From contig NZ_BOPB01000025.1 in the NCBI RefSeq assembly GCF_016863535.1, forward strand, positions 155,925-219,924: DNA of 64,000 bases, given 5' to 3'. Within the stretch, counting starts at the first letter, position 1. Every line of letters starts with the position of its first letter. The notes under the pieces are model-generated. The model made no database searches. It was not told the origin of the DNA and saw only the letters and a program-made list of their open reading frames with translations. A program made the position numbers and the translations under genes. Below are positions 15,380 through 23,686 of this stretch, one piece after another. The DNA comes from Micromonospora lutea (lineage in GTDB: Bacteria; Actinomycetota; Actinomycetes; Mycobacteriales; Micromonosporaceae).

Positions 15380-16726
15380 TCACCATGTGGTGTCCGTGCT
15401 CCTGTCCGGGTCGGGCCACCCCGAGGAGGTGGCGGGGGACGTGTTTCGGGTGGGCGGGGTACTGAGGGCGCGCAGCGACTCGGCCCGGTCCCTCGCGGGC
15501 CGGGGAACCACGGGGGTGGGCTCGCTGGTGGAGGTGCCGGCGTCGTCGCGCCCAGCGGTGCTGACCACGACCGCCAGCGCGGTGGTCAGCGGCACCGCGG
15601 CGATCAGGCCGAGCGTGGCCACCACGCTTCGGACGATCTCCGTGGTGAGGAACTCGCTGGTCACGATCTGGCCCAGGGCGCGGGAATCCGCGGTCAGCAG
15701 GAGCAGTAGCGGCAGCGAGGCGCCGGCGTACGCCAGCACGATGGTGTTGACCACCGAGGCGATGTGTGCCCGCCCGACCCGGGTGGCCGAGCGGTACAGC
15801 TCCCGGCGGGTGAAGTTCGGGTTGGCGTGACGCAGCTCGGTGACCGCGGCGGCCTGGGTGACCGTGACGTCGTCGAGCACGCCCAGCGAGCCGATGATGA
15901 TGCCGGCCAGCAGGAGGCCGTGCAGGTCGACGTCGGCGCGGAACATGGACAGGGTGGTGGCGTCCTCGCTGCCGAACCCGGTCAGGTGGGTGGCTCCGGT
16001 CGCGGCCAGCCCGAGCAGCCCGGTGAGCACCAGGCTGGCGAGGGTGCCGAGGACGGCCACCGAGGTCTGGGCGGATATGCCGTGGGTCAGGTACAACACC
16101 ACGAACATGATCAACGAGGCGCCGACGATGGCGACCACGAGCGGTGGTCGGCCGGCGCTGATCCCGGGCAGCACGAAGGTCAGCAGGATGGCGAAGCTGG
16201 CGGCCAGGCCACCCAGAGCCGCCAGCCCCCGCAGCCGCCCGAAGGCGATGATGGCGGCGGCGAAGAGCACGGCCAGCCACACCAGCGGCTTGCCGCGCTG
16301 GTGTTCGGCGATGTTGTAGTTGCTGACCGAGGGATCCTCCGGGTCGATCAGCGAGACCAGGATGATGTCGTCGTCGACCTCGACCCGAGGTGCTCCCGGC
16401 CCGGCCGGGATGGGCGTCTGCACCTCCTGGCCGGCGTCCGGGCCGGTCTGCACCCGAACGGTGACCGTGCCGCAGGGGCCCGCCGCGGCGGTCGGGGTGC
16501 CCTCGGGCACCGCCGGGTTGGGCGGGCAGGGCTCGCTGACCACCCGGGTGACCGTGCCGTGGTAACGGGGGGCGTCGTCGGCGGCCTCGGGGCGCGGGGC
16601 GTCCCGGGGCCAGAGCACGAGGGCGGCGATCAGGGTGGCGAGAAACAGGGGGACCACGGTCACGACGAGGATCCGCCGCACCCCGGGTGGGGTGGGCGGC
16701 GCGGAACGGGTGTGGTCGGCGCCCAT
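15380..16726 (-). CDS. YibE/F family membrane protein
   Basis: The 448-residue protein has an N-terminal membrane segment (ILVVTVVPLFLATLIAALVLW), a soluble region with a beta-rich part (YHGTVTRVVSEPC; DDIILVSLIDPEDPSV) and about eight further membrane helices. The stretch AEHQRGKPLVWLAVLFAAAI and GSLGVLDDVTVTQAAAVTEL are characteristic of YibE/F. The latter resembles a pore or metal-site loop; function is unknown, though bacterial members are predicted transporters. The C-terminus is a hydrophilic Pro/Ser/Thr tail. Confidence 0.9.
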   Translation of the reverse strand: MGADHTRSAPPTPPGVRRILVVTVVPLFLATLIAALVLWPRDAPRPEAADDAPRYHGTVTRVVSEPCPPNPAVPEGTPTAAAGPCGTVTVRVQTGPDAGQEVQTPIPAGPGAPRVEVDDDIILVSLIDPEDPSVSNYNIAEHQRGKPLVWLAVLFAAAIIAFGRLRGLAALGGLAASFAILLTFVLPGISAGRPPLVVAIVGASLIMFVVLYLTHGISAQTSVAVLGTLASLVLTGLLGLAATGATHLTGFGSEDATTLSMFRADVDLHGLLLAGIIIGSLGVLDDVTVTQAAAVTELRHANPNFTRRELYRSATRVGRAHIASVVNTIVLAYAGASLPLLLLLTADSRALGQIVTSEFLTTEIVRSVVATLGLIAAVPLTTALAVVVSTAGRDDAGTSTSEPTPVVPRPARDRAESLRALSTPPTRNTSPATSSGWPDPDRSTDTTW

Positions 16727-17002
16727 TCAGTGTCTCCCAACGATTTCAGGGCTGAGTACGTGTCGATGGGCGGGACGGTTCAGTACCGCTCGACGACCGC
16801 TTCGAAGGGCAGCCTGAATGGCCTGAGCGTGGCGGAGTGGCTGCGTACCGTGAGTTGCCGACCGGCTCGCGACGGCCGTTCGGGCGTTCGCCCGACAGCG
16901 ACCTCGGGCCGCGAGGTACGGATTTCGGCTGGCCATCGTGTGCGAATGGTAACCAGCCCGACATCCCGACTCGGGCCGCGAGGGGTGCGTCGGCGGGTCG
17001 GG

Positions 17003-17299
17003 TCAGCCGCGCTTCATGAGGCGGCCGACGGCGGCCATCATCTCGGTCGCCATCTCGTCGGCGCGGCCCTCGGCGGCGCCTTCGTGCATGCAGTGCCGGG
17101 CGTGCCCGTCGAGCAGGCCGAGGGCGACCTTGTCCAGGGCGGCCTGGATGGCGGAGATCTGAGTCAGCACGTCGATGCAGTAGCGGTCCTCGTCGACCAT
17201 CTTCTCGACGCCACGCACCTGGCCCTCCACCCGACGCAGCCGGGCGAGGAGCTGGTCCTTGCTGGCGGTGTAGCCGCGGATCGGCGTGGGTGTGCTCAT
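17003..17299 (-). CDS. csoR: CsoR-family copper-sensing repressor
   Basis: A 98-residue all-helical metalloregulator (DUF156/CsoR). The Cu(I) ligand set C-H-C is visible: Cys in DEDRYCIDVL and His/Cys in GHARHCMHEG. The opening RLRRVEGQVRGVEKMV is the family signature for DNA binding. It should repress the divergent copper genes when Cu(I) is scarce and release on binding. Two GC-rich palindromes of the CsoR type lie in the shared intergenic region, and a third precedes the second copper ATPase gene at 35362. Confidence 0.92.
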   Translation of the reverse strand: MSTPTPIRGYTASKDQLLARLRRVEGQVRGVEKMVDEDRYCIDVLTQISAIQAALDKVALGLLDGHARHCMHEGAAEGRADEMATEMMAAVGRLMKRG

Positions 17300-17315
17300 G
17301 CCGGCAAGGATAACC

Positions 17316-17330
17316 TACCCCTGGGGGGTA
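17316..17330. promoter_or_regulatory. CsoR-type operator palindrome 1
   Basis: TACCCCTGGGGGGTA lies 17 bp before the csoR start codon. It matches the A/T-flanked G-tract, C-tract palindrome bound by CsoR proteins and would allow autoregulation. Confidence 0.75.
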
Positions 17331-17350
17331 TGGTACGGTCGATGCGGTGG

Positions 17351-17367
17351 ATACCCCCTGCGGGTAT
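17351..17367. promoter_or_regulatory. CsoR-type operator palindrome 2
   Basis: ATACCCCCTGCGGGTAT lies between csoR and the copper chaperone gene, about 37 bp before the chaperone start. Same pattern as the other two sites in this window. Confidence 0.75.
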
Positions 17368-17403
17368 CCAGGCTCGCCGCGAGAAGTGTTTGGGAGGGGT
17401 TCC

Positions 17404-17613
17404 ATGGTCAGCACGACGTACCAGGTGCAGGGCATGACCTGCGGCCACTGCGTCAGCGCGGTCAGCACCGAGATCGGTGCGATCGAGGGCGTCAAGGACG
17501 TCCAGGTGGACCTGGCCGCCGGTCGGGTCACCGTCACCAGCGACCAGCCCCTGTCCGACGACGCGGTGCGTGCCGCCGTCGACGAGGCCGGCTACGAGCT
17601 GGCCGGCGACTGA
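17404..17613 (+). CDS. copZ: Copper chaperone (heavy-metal-associated domain)
   Basis: A 69-residue single HMA domain with the metal-binding loop GMTCGHCVSAV and the usual beta-alpha-beta-beta-alpha-beta order (VDLAAGRVTVTSDQPLSD; VDEAGYELAGD). It carries Cu(I) to the P-type ATPase encoded two genes downstream. The ATG at 17404 has a clear GGGAGGGG site; longer frames start upstream inside the operator and are unlikely. Confidence 0.92.
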   Translation: MVSTTYQVQGMTCGHCVSAVSTEIGAIEGVKDVQVDLAAGRVTVTSDQPLSDDAVRAAVDEAGYELAGD

Positions 17614-17645
17614 GCCGGCCGACGGGCAGAACCGAGGGGTCAACC

Positions 17646-18617
17646 ATGAACACGGCGACGAAGCTGAGCGGCTTCGCACTCGGCCTTGCGGCCGTGTTCG
17701 GTGCCGCGTACGGGGTGGGACAGCTGACCGGCCCGGCGAGCGTGATCACCGCCGGCCACGACAGCGAGGGCGCCGACCATGGCGGTGACGCCGGTGACGC
17801 CGGTGACGCCGGTGACGAGGGGGCGACCGGGCACCTGCCCGGCGGACTGCTCGTCTCCGACCGTGGCTACACCCTGGTGCCGGTCAACGCGCCGACGGGT
17901 GAGTTCGCGTTCCGGATCACCGGCCCCGACGGCCTGCCCGTGACCGGCTACGACGTCACCCACGACCAACGGATGCACCTCATCGTCGCCCGCCGCGACC
18001 TTTCCGGCTTCCGACACGTCCATCCGGAGCTGGCCGAGGACGGCACCTGGCGGATCGACTCACCGCTGGACTCCCCCGGGGTGTGGCGAGCCTTCGCCGA
18101 CTTCACCCCGACGGGCGGGGAACCCTTGACGCTCGGTGTCGACGTGACCGTCCCCGGCACGCTCACCGAGCGACCACTGCCCGCCCCGGCGAGCAGTGCC
18201 ACCGTCGACGATTACACCGTCACCCTCGCCGGTGACCCGCAGGCCGGGCGTACCGCGACGCTGACGCTGACGGTCAACCGCGACGGAGCGCCGGTCACCG
18301 ATCTGGAGCCGTACCTCGGTGCGTACGGTCACCTGGTGGCGCTACGTCGTGGTGACCTGGCCTACCTGCACGTGCACCCCGAGGGCACCCCGGGAGACGG
18401 GCGGACCACCCCCGGCCCGCAGGTGAGCTTCGCGACCGAGTTCCCCTCGGCCGGGGCGTACCGGCTCTACCTCGACTTTCGCCACCGGGGCGTGGTGCGT
18501 ACCGCCGAGTTCACGGTGCACGTCGGCGACCCGGGCGACACCACCGGATCGGCCGACGGGAACGGCACCCCCCGGCCCGAGGACGGGCACGGCAGCCCCG
18601 GGCACGGGCACGACTGA
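17646..18617 (+). CDS. Exported copper-resistance-associated protein with His-rich tail
   Basis: This 323-residue protein starts with a signal-like hydrophobic segment (LSGFALGLAAVFGAAYGVGQL), then a short acidic repeat (GDAGDAGDAGDE) and two beta-rich domains. The first has VTHDQRMHLIVARRDLSGFRHVHPE; the second has AYGHLVALRRGDLAYLHVHPEG. The HxH and MHL clusters suggest copper ligands, and the tail HGSPGHGHD is His rich. Similar proteins accompany CopZ/CopA in actinobacteria and are assumed to act outside the membrane. ATG at 17646 follows GAGGGGT. It lies 32 bp after copZ and 12 bp before copA, within one operon. Confidence 0.8.
   Translation: MNTATKLSGFALGLAAVFGAAYGVGQLTGPASVITAGHDSEGADHGGDAGDAGDAGDEGATGHLPGGLLVSDRGYTLVPVNAPTGEFAFRITGPDGLPVTGYDVTHDQRMHLIVARRDLSGFRHVHPELAEDGTWRIDSPLDSPGVWRAFADFTPTGGEPLTLGVDVTVPGTLTERPLPAPASSATVDDYTVTLAGDPQAGRTATLTLTVNRDGAPVTDLEPYLGAYGHLVALRRGDLAYLHVHPEGTPGDGRTTPGPQVSFATEFPSAGAYRLYLDFRHRGVVRTAEFTVHVGDPGDTTGSADGNGTPRPEDGHGSPGHGHD
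17784..17819 (+). repeat. Four tandem 9-bp units inside the copper protein gene
   Basis: GGTGACGCC occurs three times followed by GGTGACGAG. It encodes Gly-Asp-Ala repeats in the linker after the signal segment and keeps the frame, so copy number could vary without frameshift. Confidence 0.8.
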
Positions 18618-18629
18618 CGGGACCAGACC

Positions 18630-20882
18630 ATGAGTACGAGCCGACCACTGACCTCCGCACCGCATCTGATCGAGCTGGCCATCGGCGGGATGACCTGTGC
18701 GGCCTGCGCAGCCCGCATCGAGAAGAGGCTCAACCGGATGGATGGCGTGCAGGCCACCGTCAACTACGCCACCGAGAAGGCAACCGTCTCGTACGCCGAC
18801 CCGGTCACTGCGGACGACCTCGTCGCCACGGTGCAGAAGACCGGTTACCAGGCCACCCTCCCGCCACCGCCCACCCCGGCCGCACCGGCAGCCGCCGCCG
18901 AGCCGGCGGACACGCTGGCCGCGCTGCGTACCCGGCTGTGGGTGTCGGTGGCGCTGAGCGTGCCGGTGATCGCGCTGGCCATGGTGCCGGCCTGGCAGTT
19001 CACCTATTGGCAGTGGCTGTCGCTGACCCTGGCCGCCCCGGTGGTGGCCTACGGTGGGCTGCCCTTCCACCGGGCCGCGCTGGTCAACCTGCGCCACGGT
19101 GCCGCGACCATGGACACGCTGGTGTCCCTGGGCACGCTCGCCGCCCTGGGGTGGTCGGTGTGGGCGCTGTTCCTCGGCACCGCCGGCACCCCGGGCATGA
19201 CCCATCCGTTCAGCTTCGACATCGGTCGCACCGACGGCGCCGGCAACATCTATCTGGAGGCGGCCGCCGGGGTGACCACCTTCATCCTCGCCGGTCGGTA
19301 CTTCGAGGCGCGGGCGAAGCGTACCGCCGGCGCCGCCCTGCGGGCCCTGTTGGAACTGGGCGCGAAGGACGTGTCCGTCCTGCGTGCCGGGGTGGAGACC
19401 CGAATTCCGGTCGACCAACTCGCGGTGGGTGACCGCTTCGTGGTGCGACCCGGCGAGAAGATCGCCACCGACGGGACGGTGGAGGAGGGCTCCTCGGCGG
19501 TCGACGCCAGCCTGGTCACCGGCGAGTCGGTCCCCGTCGAGGTGACCACGGGCGACTCCGTGATCGGCGGTTGCGTCAACGCCGGCGGCCGGCTGGTGGT
19601 CACCGCGACCCGGGTGGGTGCCGACACCCAACTCGCCCAGATGGCTCGGCTGGTCGAGCAGGCGCAGAGCGGCAAGGCGGCCGCGCAGCGGCTCGCCGAC
19701 CGCATCTCCGGCGTCTTCGTGCCGATCGTGATCGCCCTGGCCGTCGGCACGCTGGGTTGGTGGTTGGGAACCGGCGCTGGCCCGGCCGCCGCGTTCACCG
19801 CCGCCGTGGCGGTGCTGATCATCGCCTGCCCGTGCGCCCTCGGTCTGGCCACACCGACCGCGCTGCTGGTGGGCACCGGTCGTGGCGCGCAGCTCGGCGT
19901 CCTGATCAGAGGACCCGAGGCACTGGAATCCACCAGGCGGGTGGACACCGTGCTGCTCGACAAGACCGGCACCGTGACCACCGGACGGATGACCCTGCTC
20001 GCGGTGACTCCCGCCGAGGGTGAGCAACGTGACGAGGTGCTGCGGCTGGCCGCCGCCCTGGAGAGCGGCTCGGAGCATCCGGTCGCCCGGGCAGTGGTGG
20101 CCGGTGCCGCTGAGATCGGTGTGCTGCCGCCGGTCACCGATTTCGCCAACGTGGCCGGGTTGGGCGTCACCGGCACCGTGGACGGCCGGGAGGTGCTGCT
20201 CGGCCGGGCCCGGCTGCTGCGCGAGCGGGATCTGGTCGTACCGGAGGAGGTCGCGCGGGCGGCGACCGACGCGGAGGCGGCGGGGCGCACGGCCGTGCTG
20301 GTCGGCTGGGACGGTCGGGCCCGGGGCGTGCTCGCCGTCGCCGACCAGGTGAAACCGACGAGCCCGGAAGCGGTACGGCGGCTGCGTGCGCTCGGCCTGA
20401 AACCGGTGCTGCTCACCGGCGACAACGCCACGGTCGCCCGGGCGGTGGCCGCCGAGGTGGGTGTCGACGAGGTGATCGCGGAGGTGCTGCCGACGGAGAA
20501 GGTCGAGGTGGTGGCCCGGTTGCAGGGGGAGGGCCGGGTGGTGGCGATGGTGGGTGACGGGGTCAACGACGCCGCCGCGCTGGCCCGGGCAGATCTCGGC
20601 CTGGCGATGGGCACCGGCACCGATGTGGCGATCGAGGCGTCCGACCTGACCCTCGTCCGGGACGACCTGCTGGCCGCGGTCGACGCGATCCGGCTGGCCC
20701 GCAGCACCCTCGGCACCATCAAGGGCAACCTGTTCTGGGCCTTCGCCTACAACGTGGCAGCCCTGCCGTTGGCGGCTGCCGGGCTGCTCAACCCGATGAT
20801 CGCTGGCGCGGCGATGGCGTTCTCCTCGGTGTTCGTGGTGGCCAACAGCCTCCGGCTGCGTCGGTTTCGGCCGGTTGCCTGA
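18630..20882 (+). CDS. copA: Copper-exporting P1B-type ATPase
   Basis: The 750-residue protein has an N-terminal HMA domain with GMTCAACAARIEKRL, then eight membrane helices. The membrane metal site CPC is in IIACPCALGLATPTALLVG, the phosphorylated Asp in LLDKTGTVTTG, the P1B SEHP loop in ESGSEHPVARA, and the hinge in VAMVGDGVNDAAALARADLG. The C-terminal YN and MxxSS signals (FAYNVAALPLAAAG; AMAFSSVFVVANSLRLRRF) place it in the Cu(I) class P1B-1. It pumps Cu(I) out of the cytoplasm and is the last gene of the csoR-controlled operon. Confidence 0.95.
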   Translation: MSTSRPLTSAPHLIELAIGGMTCAACAARIEKRLNRMDGVQATVNYATEKATVSYADPVTADDLVATVQKTGYQATLPPPPTPAAPAAAAEPADTLAALRTRLWVSVALSVPVIALAMVPAWQFTYWQWLSLTLAAPVVAYGGLPFHRAALVNLRHGAATMDTLVSLGTLAALGWSVWALFLGTAGTPGMTHPFSFDIGRTDGAGNIYLEAAAGVTTFILAGRYFEARAKRTAGAALRALLELGAKDVSVLRAGVETRIPVDQLAVGDRFVVRPGEKIATDGTVEEGSSAVDASLVTGESVPVEVTTGDSVIGGCVNAGGRLVVTATRVGADTQLAQMARLVEQAQSGKAAAQRLADRISGVFVPIVIALAVGTLGWWLGTGAGPAAAFTAAVAVLIIACPCALGLATPTALLVGTGRGAQLGVLIRGPEALESTRRVDTVLLDKTGTVTTGRMTLLAVTPAEGEQRDEVLRLAAALESGSEHPVARAVVAGAAEIGVLPPVTDFANVAGLGVTGTVDGREVLLGRARLLRERDLVVPEEVARAATDAEAAGRTAVLVGWDGRARGVLAVADQVKPTSPEAVRRLRALGLKPVLLTGDNATVARAVAAEVGVDEVIAEVLPTEKVEVVARLQGEGRVVAMVGDGVNDAAALARADLGLAMGTGTDVAIEASDLTLVRDDLLAAVDAIRLARSTLGTIKGNLFWAFAYNVAALPLAAAGLLNPMIAGAAMAFSSVFVVANSLRLRRFRPVA

Positions 20883-20954
20883 ACTTTTCCGGTTGGCCCC
20901 GGCCCAGCTGGGTACCTGACTGTTCGTAGCGACAGAGACCCCCGGGAGGCCGAG

Positions 20955-21128
20955 ATGGGTATCGAGGACAAGCTCAACAACACCGCCGAGAACACCGGCG
21001 GCAAGATCAAGGAAGGCGTGGGGCGCGCCACCGACGACGAGCGCCTGGAGGCCGAGGGCCGGGGCGACCAGGCCAGCGCCAACCTCAAGCAGGCCGGCGA
21101 GAAGATCAAGGACGTGTTCCGCAAGTAA
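20955..21128 (+). CDS. CsbD family stress protein
   Basis: A 57-residue hydrophilic protein (MGIEDKLNNTAENTGGKIKE at the start, ending GEKIKDVFRK). The pattern GKIKEGVGRATDDERLEAEG is diagnostic of CsbD. In Bacillus CsbD is a sigma-B-dependent stress protein of unknown action. The ATG at 20955 follows GGGAGGCCGAG. The gene stands alone after copA and is followed by a strong hairpin. Confidence 0.93.
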   Translation: MGIEDKLNNTAENTGGKIKEGVGRATDDERLEAEGRGDQASANLKQAGEKIKDVFRK

Positions 21129-21143
21129 TCCGGTACGCGACGC

Positions 21144-21177
21144 GACCGCCGGGTCGGCTCATGCCGGCCCGGCGGTC
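21144..21177. terminator. Bidirectional terminator-like hairpin
   Basis: A 14-bp stem (GACCGCCGGGTCGG with a near-perfect complement, one G-T pair) and 6-nt loop lies between the CsbD gene and the oppositely oriented MEDS gene, touching the latter's stop codon. Confidence 0.65.
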
Positions 21178-22135
21178 AGGCACCCAGCGGTCGACCGGCG
21201 GTGAGCCGCAGGGTAAAGCCTTCGGCGTCGCGGTGACTGGTCACGTGGTTGCACGACTGATGCGTGATCCACAGGCCCAGCCCGCCCGGCGTCCCGTTGG
21301 CCGACGGCAGCAGCCCGGCGTACGGATCCACCGGGCCGGTGCCGGTGTCACTGACGGTGGCCACGATGCGGTCCGCATCCGCCCAGACCCGGAAGCGGAC
21401 CGGGGAACGGCCGTGCCGCAGCCCGTTGGTGACGGTCTCGCTGACCGCGACGACGAAGTCGTCGAACTCGTCAGCCCGTAGCCGGCCCTGGCCAACCTGG
21501 TGCACGGCCGCGCGGGCCTGCGCCGCCGTCGGGTCGAGCAGATCGACCAGCGGTGGGGCCACCTGAATCGGATCAGGGGGCATCGGGCGCACCTGGCTCA
21601 GGAAGGTCTCCGGGGCGACGTAGTCGGCACTCGGCACATGCCGCCCGTCGGGTGCGGCGAAGCAGGGATGGGTGGCGGCGACGTCGGCCAACACCTCCGG
21701 CGCGGTGCTCCGGGTGTCGTACGCGCACATGCTCCACAGCGGCCAGTCGTCGTACGCGCGGTTGATCGCCGACTCGTACCGGGCCCACCAGTCCCAGGTG
21801 GGGCCGAGCCCGACCGGCGGCACCTCGCCGATGATCCGGATCTGGGTGGCGCCGTCGGCGACCAGATCGGCGAGGAGCTGGCGGTACATCCGGATGGCGG
21901 CGGTGGGCCGGCCGTAGACGTCACCGCCCGACAGGAACTCGACCTTCGCGTCGGCGGGCAACGCGGCGCGGACCAGATTGCCGGTGCGTTCGCCGAGCGC
22001 CACGAAGGTGGGCTCGTTCGCCTCGACGCCGCCGATCAGGAACGGCACCACGACGGCGAGCAGTTCCTCCTCGGAGCGGTAGCAGAGGGCCTCGTGGAAG
22101 TAGCCGGTGCGCCCGGCGGCCGGACCAGTCCTCAC
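21176..22135 (-). CDS. MEDS-domain protein with C-terminal HATPase_c (anti-sigma kinase-like)
   Basis: The 319-residue protein has an N-terminal MEDS domain (about residues 10-180; FHEALCYRSEEELLAVVVPF and the RIIGEVPP block) and a C-terminal GHKL ATPase domain (about 195-315) with N-box AVSETVTNGLRHG, G1 box VSDTGTGP and GGLGLWITHQSCN. Such proteins are taken as sensors joined to an RsbW-like kinase. The DcmR-type MEDS domain is thought to bind hydrocarbon or organohalide-derived ligands, but the ligand here is unknown. It overlaps the upstream MEDS-STAS gene by 4 nt, so the two likely form a sensor/partner-switch pair. Confidence 0.85.
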   Translation of the reverse strand: MRTGPAAGRTGYFHEALCYRSEEELLAVVVPFLIGGVEANEPTFVALGERTGNLVRAALPADAKVEFLSGGDVYGRPTAAIRMYRQLLADLVADGATQIRIIGEVPPVGLGPTWDWWARYESAINRAYDDWPLWSMCAYDTRSTAPEVLADVAATHPCFAAPDGRHVPSADYVAPETFLSQVRPMPPDPIQVAPPLVDLLDPTAAQARAAVHQVGQGRLRADEFDDFVVAVSETVTNGLRHGRSPVRFRVWADADRIVATVSDTGTGPVDPYAGLLPSANGTPGGLGLWITHQSCNHVTSHRDAEGFTLRLTAGRPLGA

Positions 22136-22959
22136 CGGGCCGCCTCCACGCGCAGGGCGGGTAGGTCCAGCAGGGCGGCGAGCCGGGCCACTCCGGAGCG
22201 GGCAGCCCGCAGCACGACGGTCGCGTGCCGGTCCCGGGCGTACTCGTTGAGGTGGATGAGGGCCCGATGGTCGAGGAAGCGGAGTTCGTCGGCCTCCAAT
22301 ACCAGTTCGTCGTCGACGGGGTGCAGCTCCGCGCGGTCCAGCGCGGTGCGGAACAGGGCGTGATTCGACGGGTCGAGCTCCCCGGCCAGGGCCACCTGAC
22401 CCTGGCGCATCGGTACGGCGTACAACCGGAACTGCTGGTGGCCGAGGTTGTGCTCCGGATGCAGGCAGGCCAGCTCGGCGATCGCCGGCTCACCCAGCTG
22501 CGTGCGGTCGTACGCGCACATGGCCCGGAACGCCTCGGTGCGCATCATCTCGTTCACCTGCTGCTCGTAACGGGCGAACGCGTCGCGTTGGGTGGGCGTG
22601 CGGACCAACTCGGTGGCGTCGGCCGCCACCCGCAGGCCGGTGTAACCGTCGGTCACCGCATCCCGGGTGGCGCTGCGGTAGGCCGCCACCTGGCTGGCCG
22701 GATCGATCACCGCCGTGCTGGTGTACGCCCCGGCCAGGCAGTGGACCTGGGCGGCACCCGTCCGTAGCGCGTCGGCGAAGTCCCGGACCCCGAGCAGTTG
22801 GTCCCGAACCGGCTCGGCGGCACCGGGGACGACGAACCAGACCCGCTCGCCGGCCGCCAACCCGGCGCGCAGGAACTCCACGGCGTGGGTCATGAATTCC
22901 GTCGAGCCGTCGTACGCCCAGCACAGGTGCCAGTACGGCGACGACTGCTCAGTCAGCAC
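22132..22959 (-). CDS. MEDS-domain protein with C-terminal STAS-like domain
   Basis: The 275-residue product has an N-terminal MEDS domain (HLCWAYDGSTEFMTHAVEFLRAGL and CAYDRTQLGEPAIAELACLHPEHN split over residues 10-170) and a C-terminal STAS-like domain (about 185-270) with VALAGELDPSNHALF and LVLEADELRFLDHRALIHLNEYA. The serine normally phosphorylated in anti-sigma antagonists is replaced by His/Arg at LDHRAL, so classical phosphorylation is doubtful. It is cotranslated with the MEDS-ATPase gene; the pair resembles an antagonist with its kinase. Confidence 0.82.
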   Translation of the reverse strand: MLTEQSSPYWHLCWAYDGSTEFMTHAVEFLRAGLAAGERVWFVVPGAAEPVRDQLLGVRDFADALRTGAAQVHCLAGAYTSTAVIDPASQVAAYRSATRDAVTDGYTGLRVAADATELVRTPTQRDAFARYEQQVNEMMRTEAFRAMCAYDRTQLGEPAIAELACLHPEHNLGHQQFRLYAVPMRQGQVALAGELDPSNHALFRTALDRAELHPVDDELVLEADELRFLDHRALIHLNEYARDRHATVVLRAARSGVARLAALLDLPALRVEAAR

Positions 22960-23093
22960 GGCACTCCGCTCTCACCTCAGGTGCCCCATCCGGTGGAGTG
23001 TACGGCGTCATTCGACGCAGGTCCGAGACGCAGCTCCTTCGGATAGTCGACCCCTCGGGAACCAACCGGCGGGTATGACCGACCAATACGGCG

Positions 23094-23669
23094 ATGACAG
23101 CCGTGACCGACGACATCAGCGGGTACGCGCTCGCCGCGGGCCGGGGCGACCATGCCGCCGCGGCAGCGTTCGTGCGGGGCACCCAGCACGACGTCCGTCG
23201 GTTCCTGGCCCACCTGCCAGGGGTGCGGGAGGTCGACGACCTGGTCCAGGAGACGTACCTGCGCGCCTGGCGGGCGCTGCCGACGTTCGCCGGCCGTTCC
23301 ACGGCGCGGACCTGGCTGCTCGCCATTGCCCGTCGGGTGGCCGTGGACCAGGTACGCGCCGCCACCTGCCGGCCACGAACCGCGAACCTGGGCGACTGGC
23401 AGGCCACCGCGGAGAGCACGCCGGCCGGAGTCCGTGCCGGGGTGGAAGAGCAGGTGGTACTCCTCGGACTGCTCGACGGTCTCGCACCCGAGCGGCGCGA
23501 GGCGTTCGTGATCACCCAGTTGCTCGACCTGTCGTACGCCGAGGCCGCGCAGGTGTGTGACGTGCCGGTCGGCACCATCCGGTCCCGGGTGGCCCGGGCC
23601 CGTGACGACCTGATCGCGGCGATCCGGGCAGCCGAACATCCGGCCGAACGGCCCGACGCTGCCGGCTGA
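23094..23669 (+). CDS. ECF-type RNA polymerase sigma factor
   Basis: A 191-residue sigma factor with region 2 (VDDLVQETYLRAWRALPTFAG; STARTWLLAIARRVAVDQVR) and region 4 (LSYAEAAQVCDVPVGTIRSR). There is no region 3, as in group 4 sigma factors. It directs RNA polymerase to a stress or envelope regulon. The probable anti-sigma factor, with a zinc-finger domain, is encoded tail-to-tail just downstream rather than in the same operon. Confidence 0.92.
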   Translation: MTAVTDDISGYALAAGRGDHAAAAAFVRGTQHDVRRFLAHLPGVREVDDLVQETYLRAWRALPTFAGRSTARTWLLAIARRVAVDQVRAATCRPRTANLGDWQATAESTPAGVRAGVEEQVVLLGLLDGLAPERREAFVITQLLDLSYAEAAQVCDVPVGTIRSRVARARDDLIAAIRAAEHPAERPDAAG

Positions 23670-23686
23670 GATGTTCCGGGGCGTCG

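Noticed and set aside
17286..17645. Long in-frame extension upstream of the exported copper protein
   Set aside because: It runs through the operator, the copZ gene in another frame and lacks a ribosome site; the ATG at 17646 gives a normal signal sequence.
17784..17819. Tandem repeats that might look like a CRISPR or VNTR array
   Set aside because: The 9-bp units are contiguous, lie inside a coding frame and have no spacers, so this is a short coding repeat.
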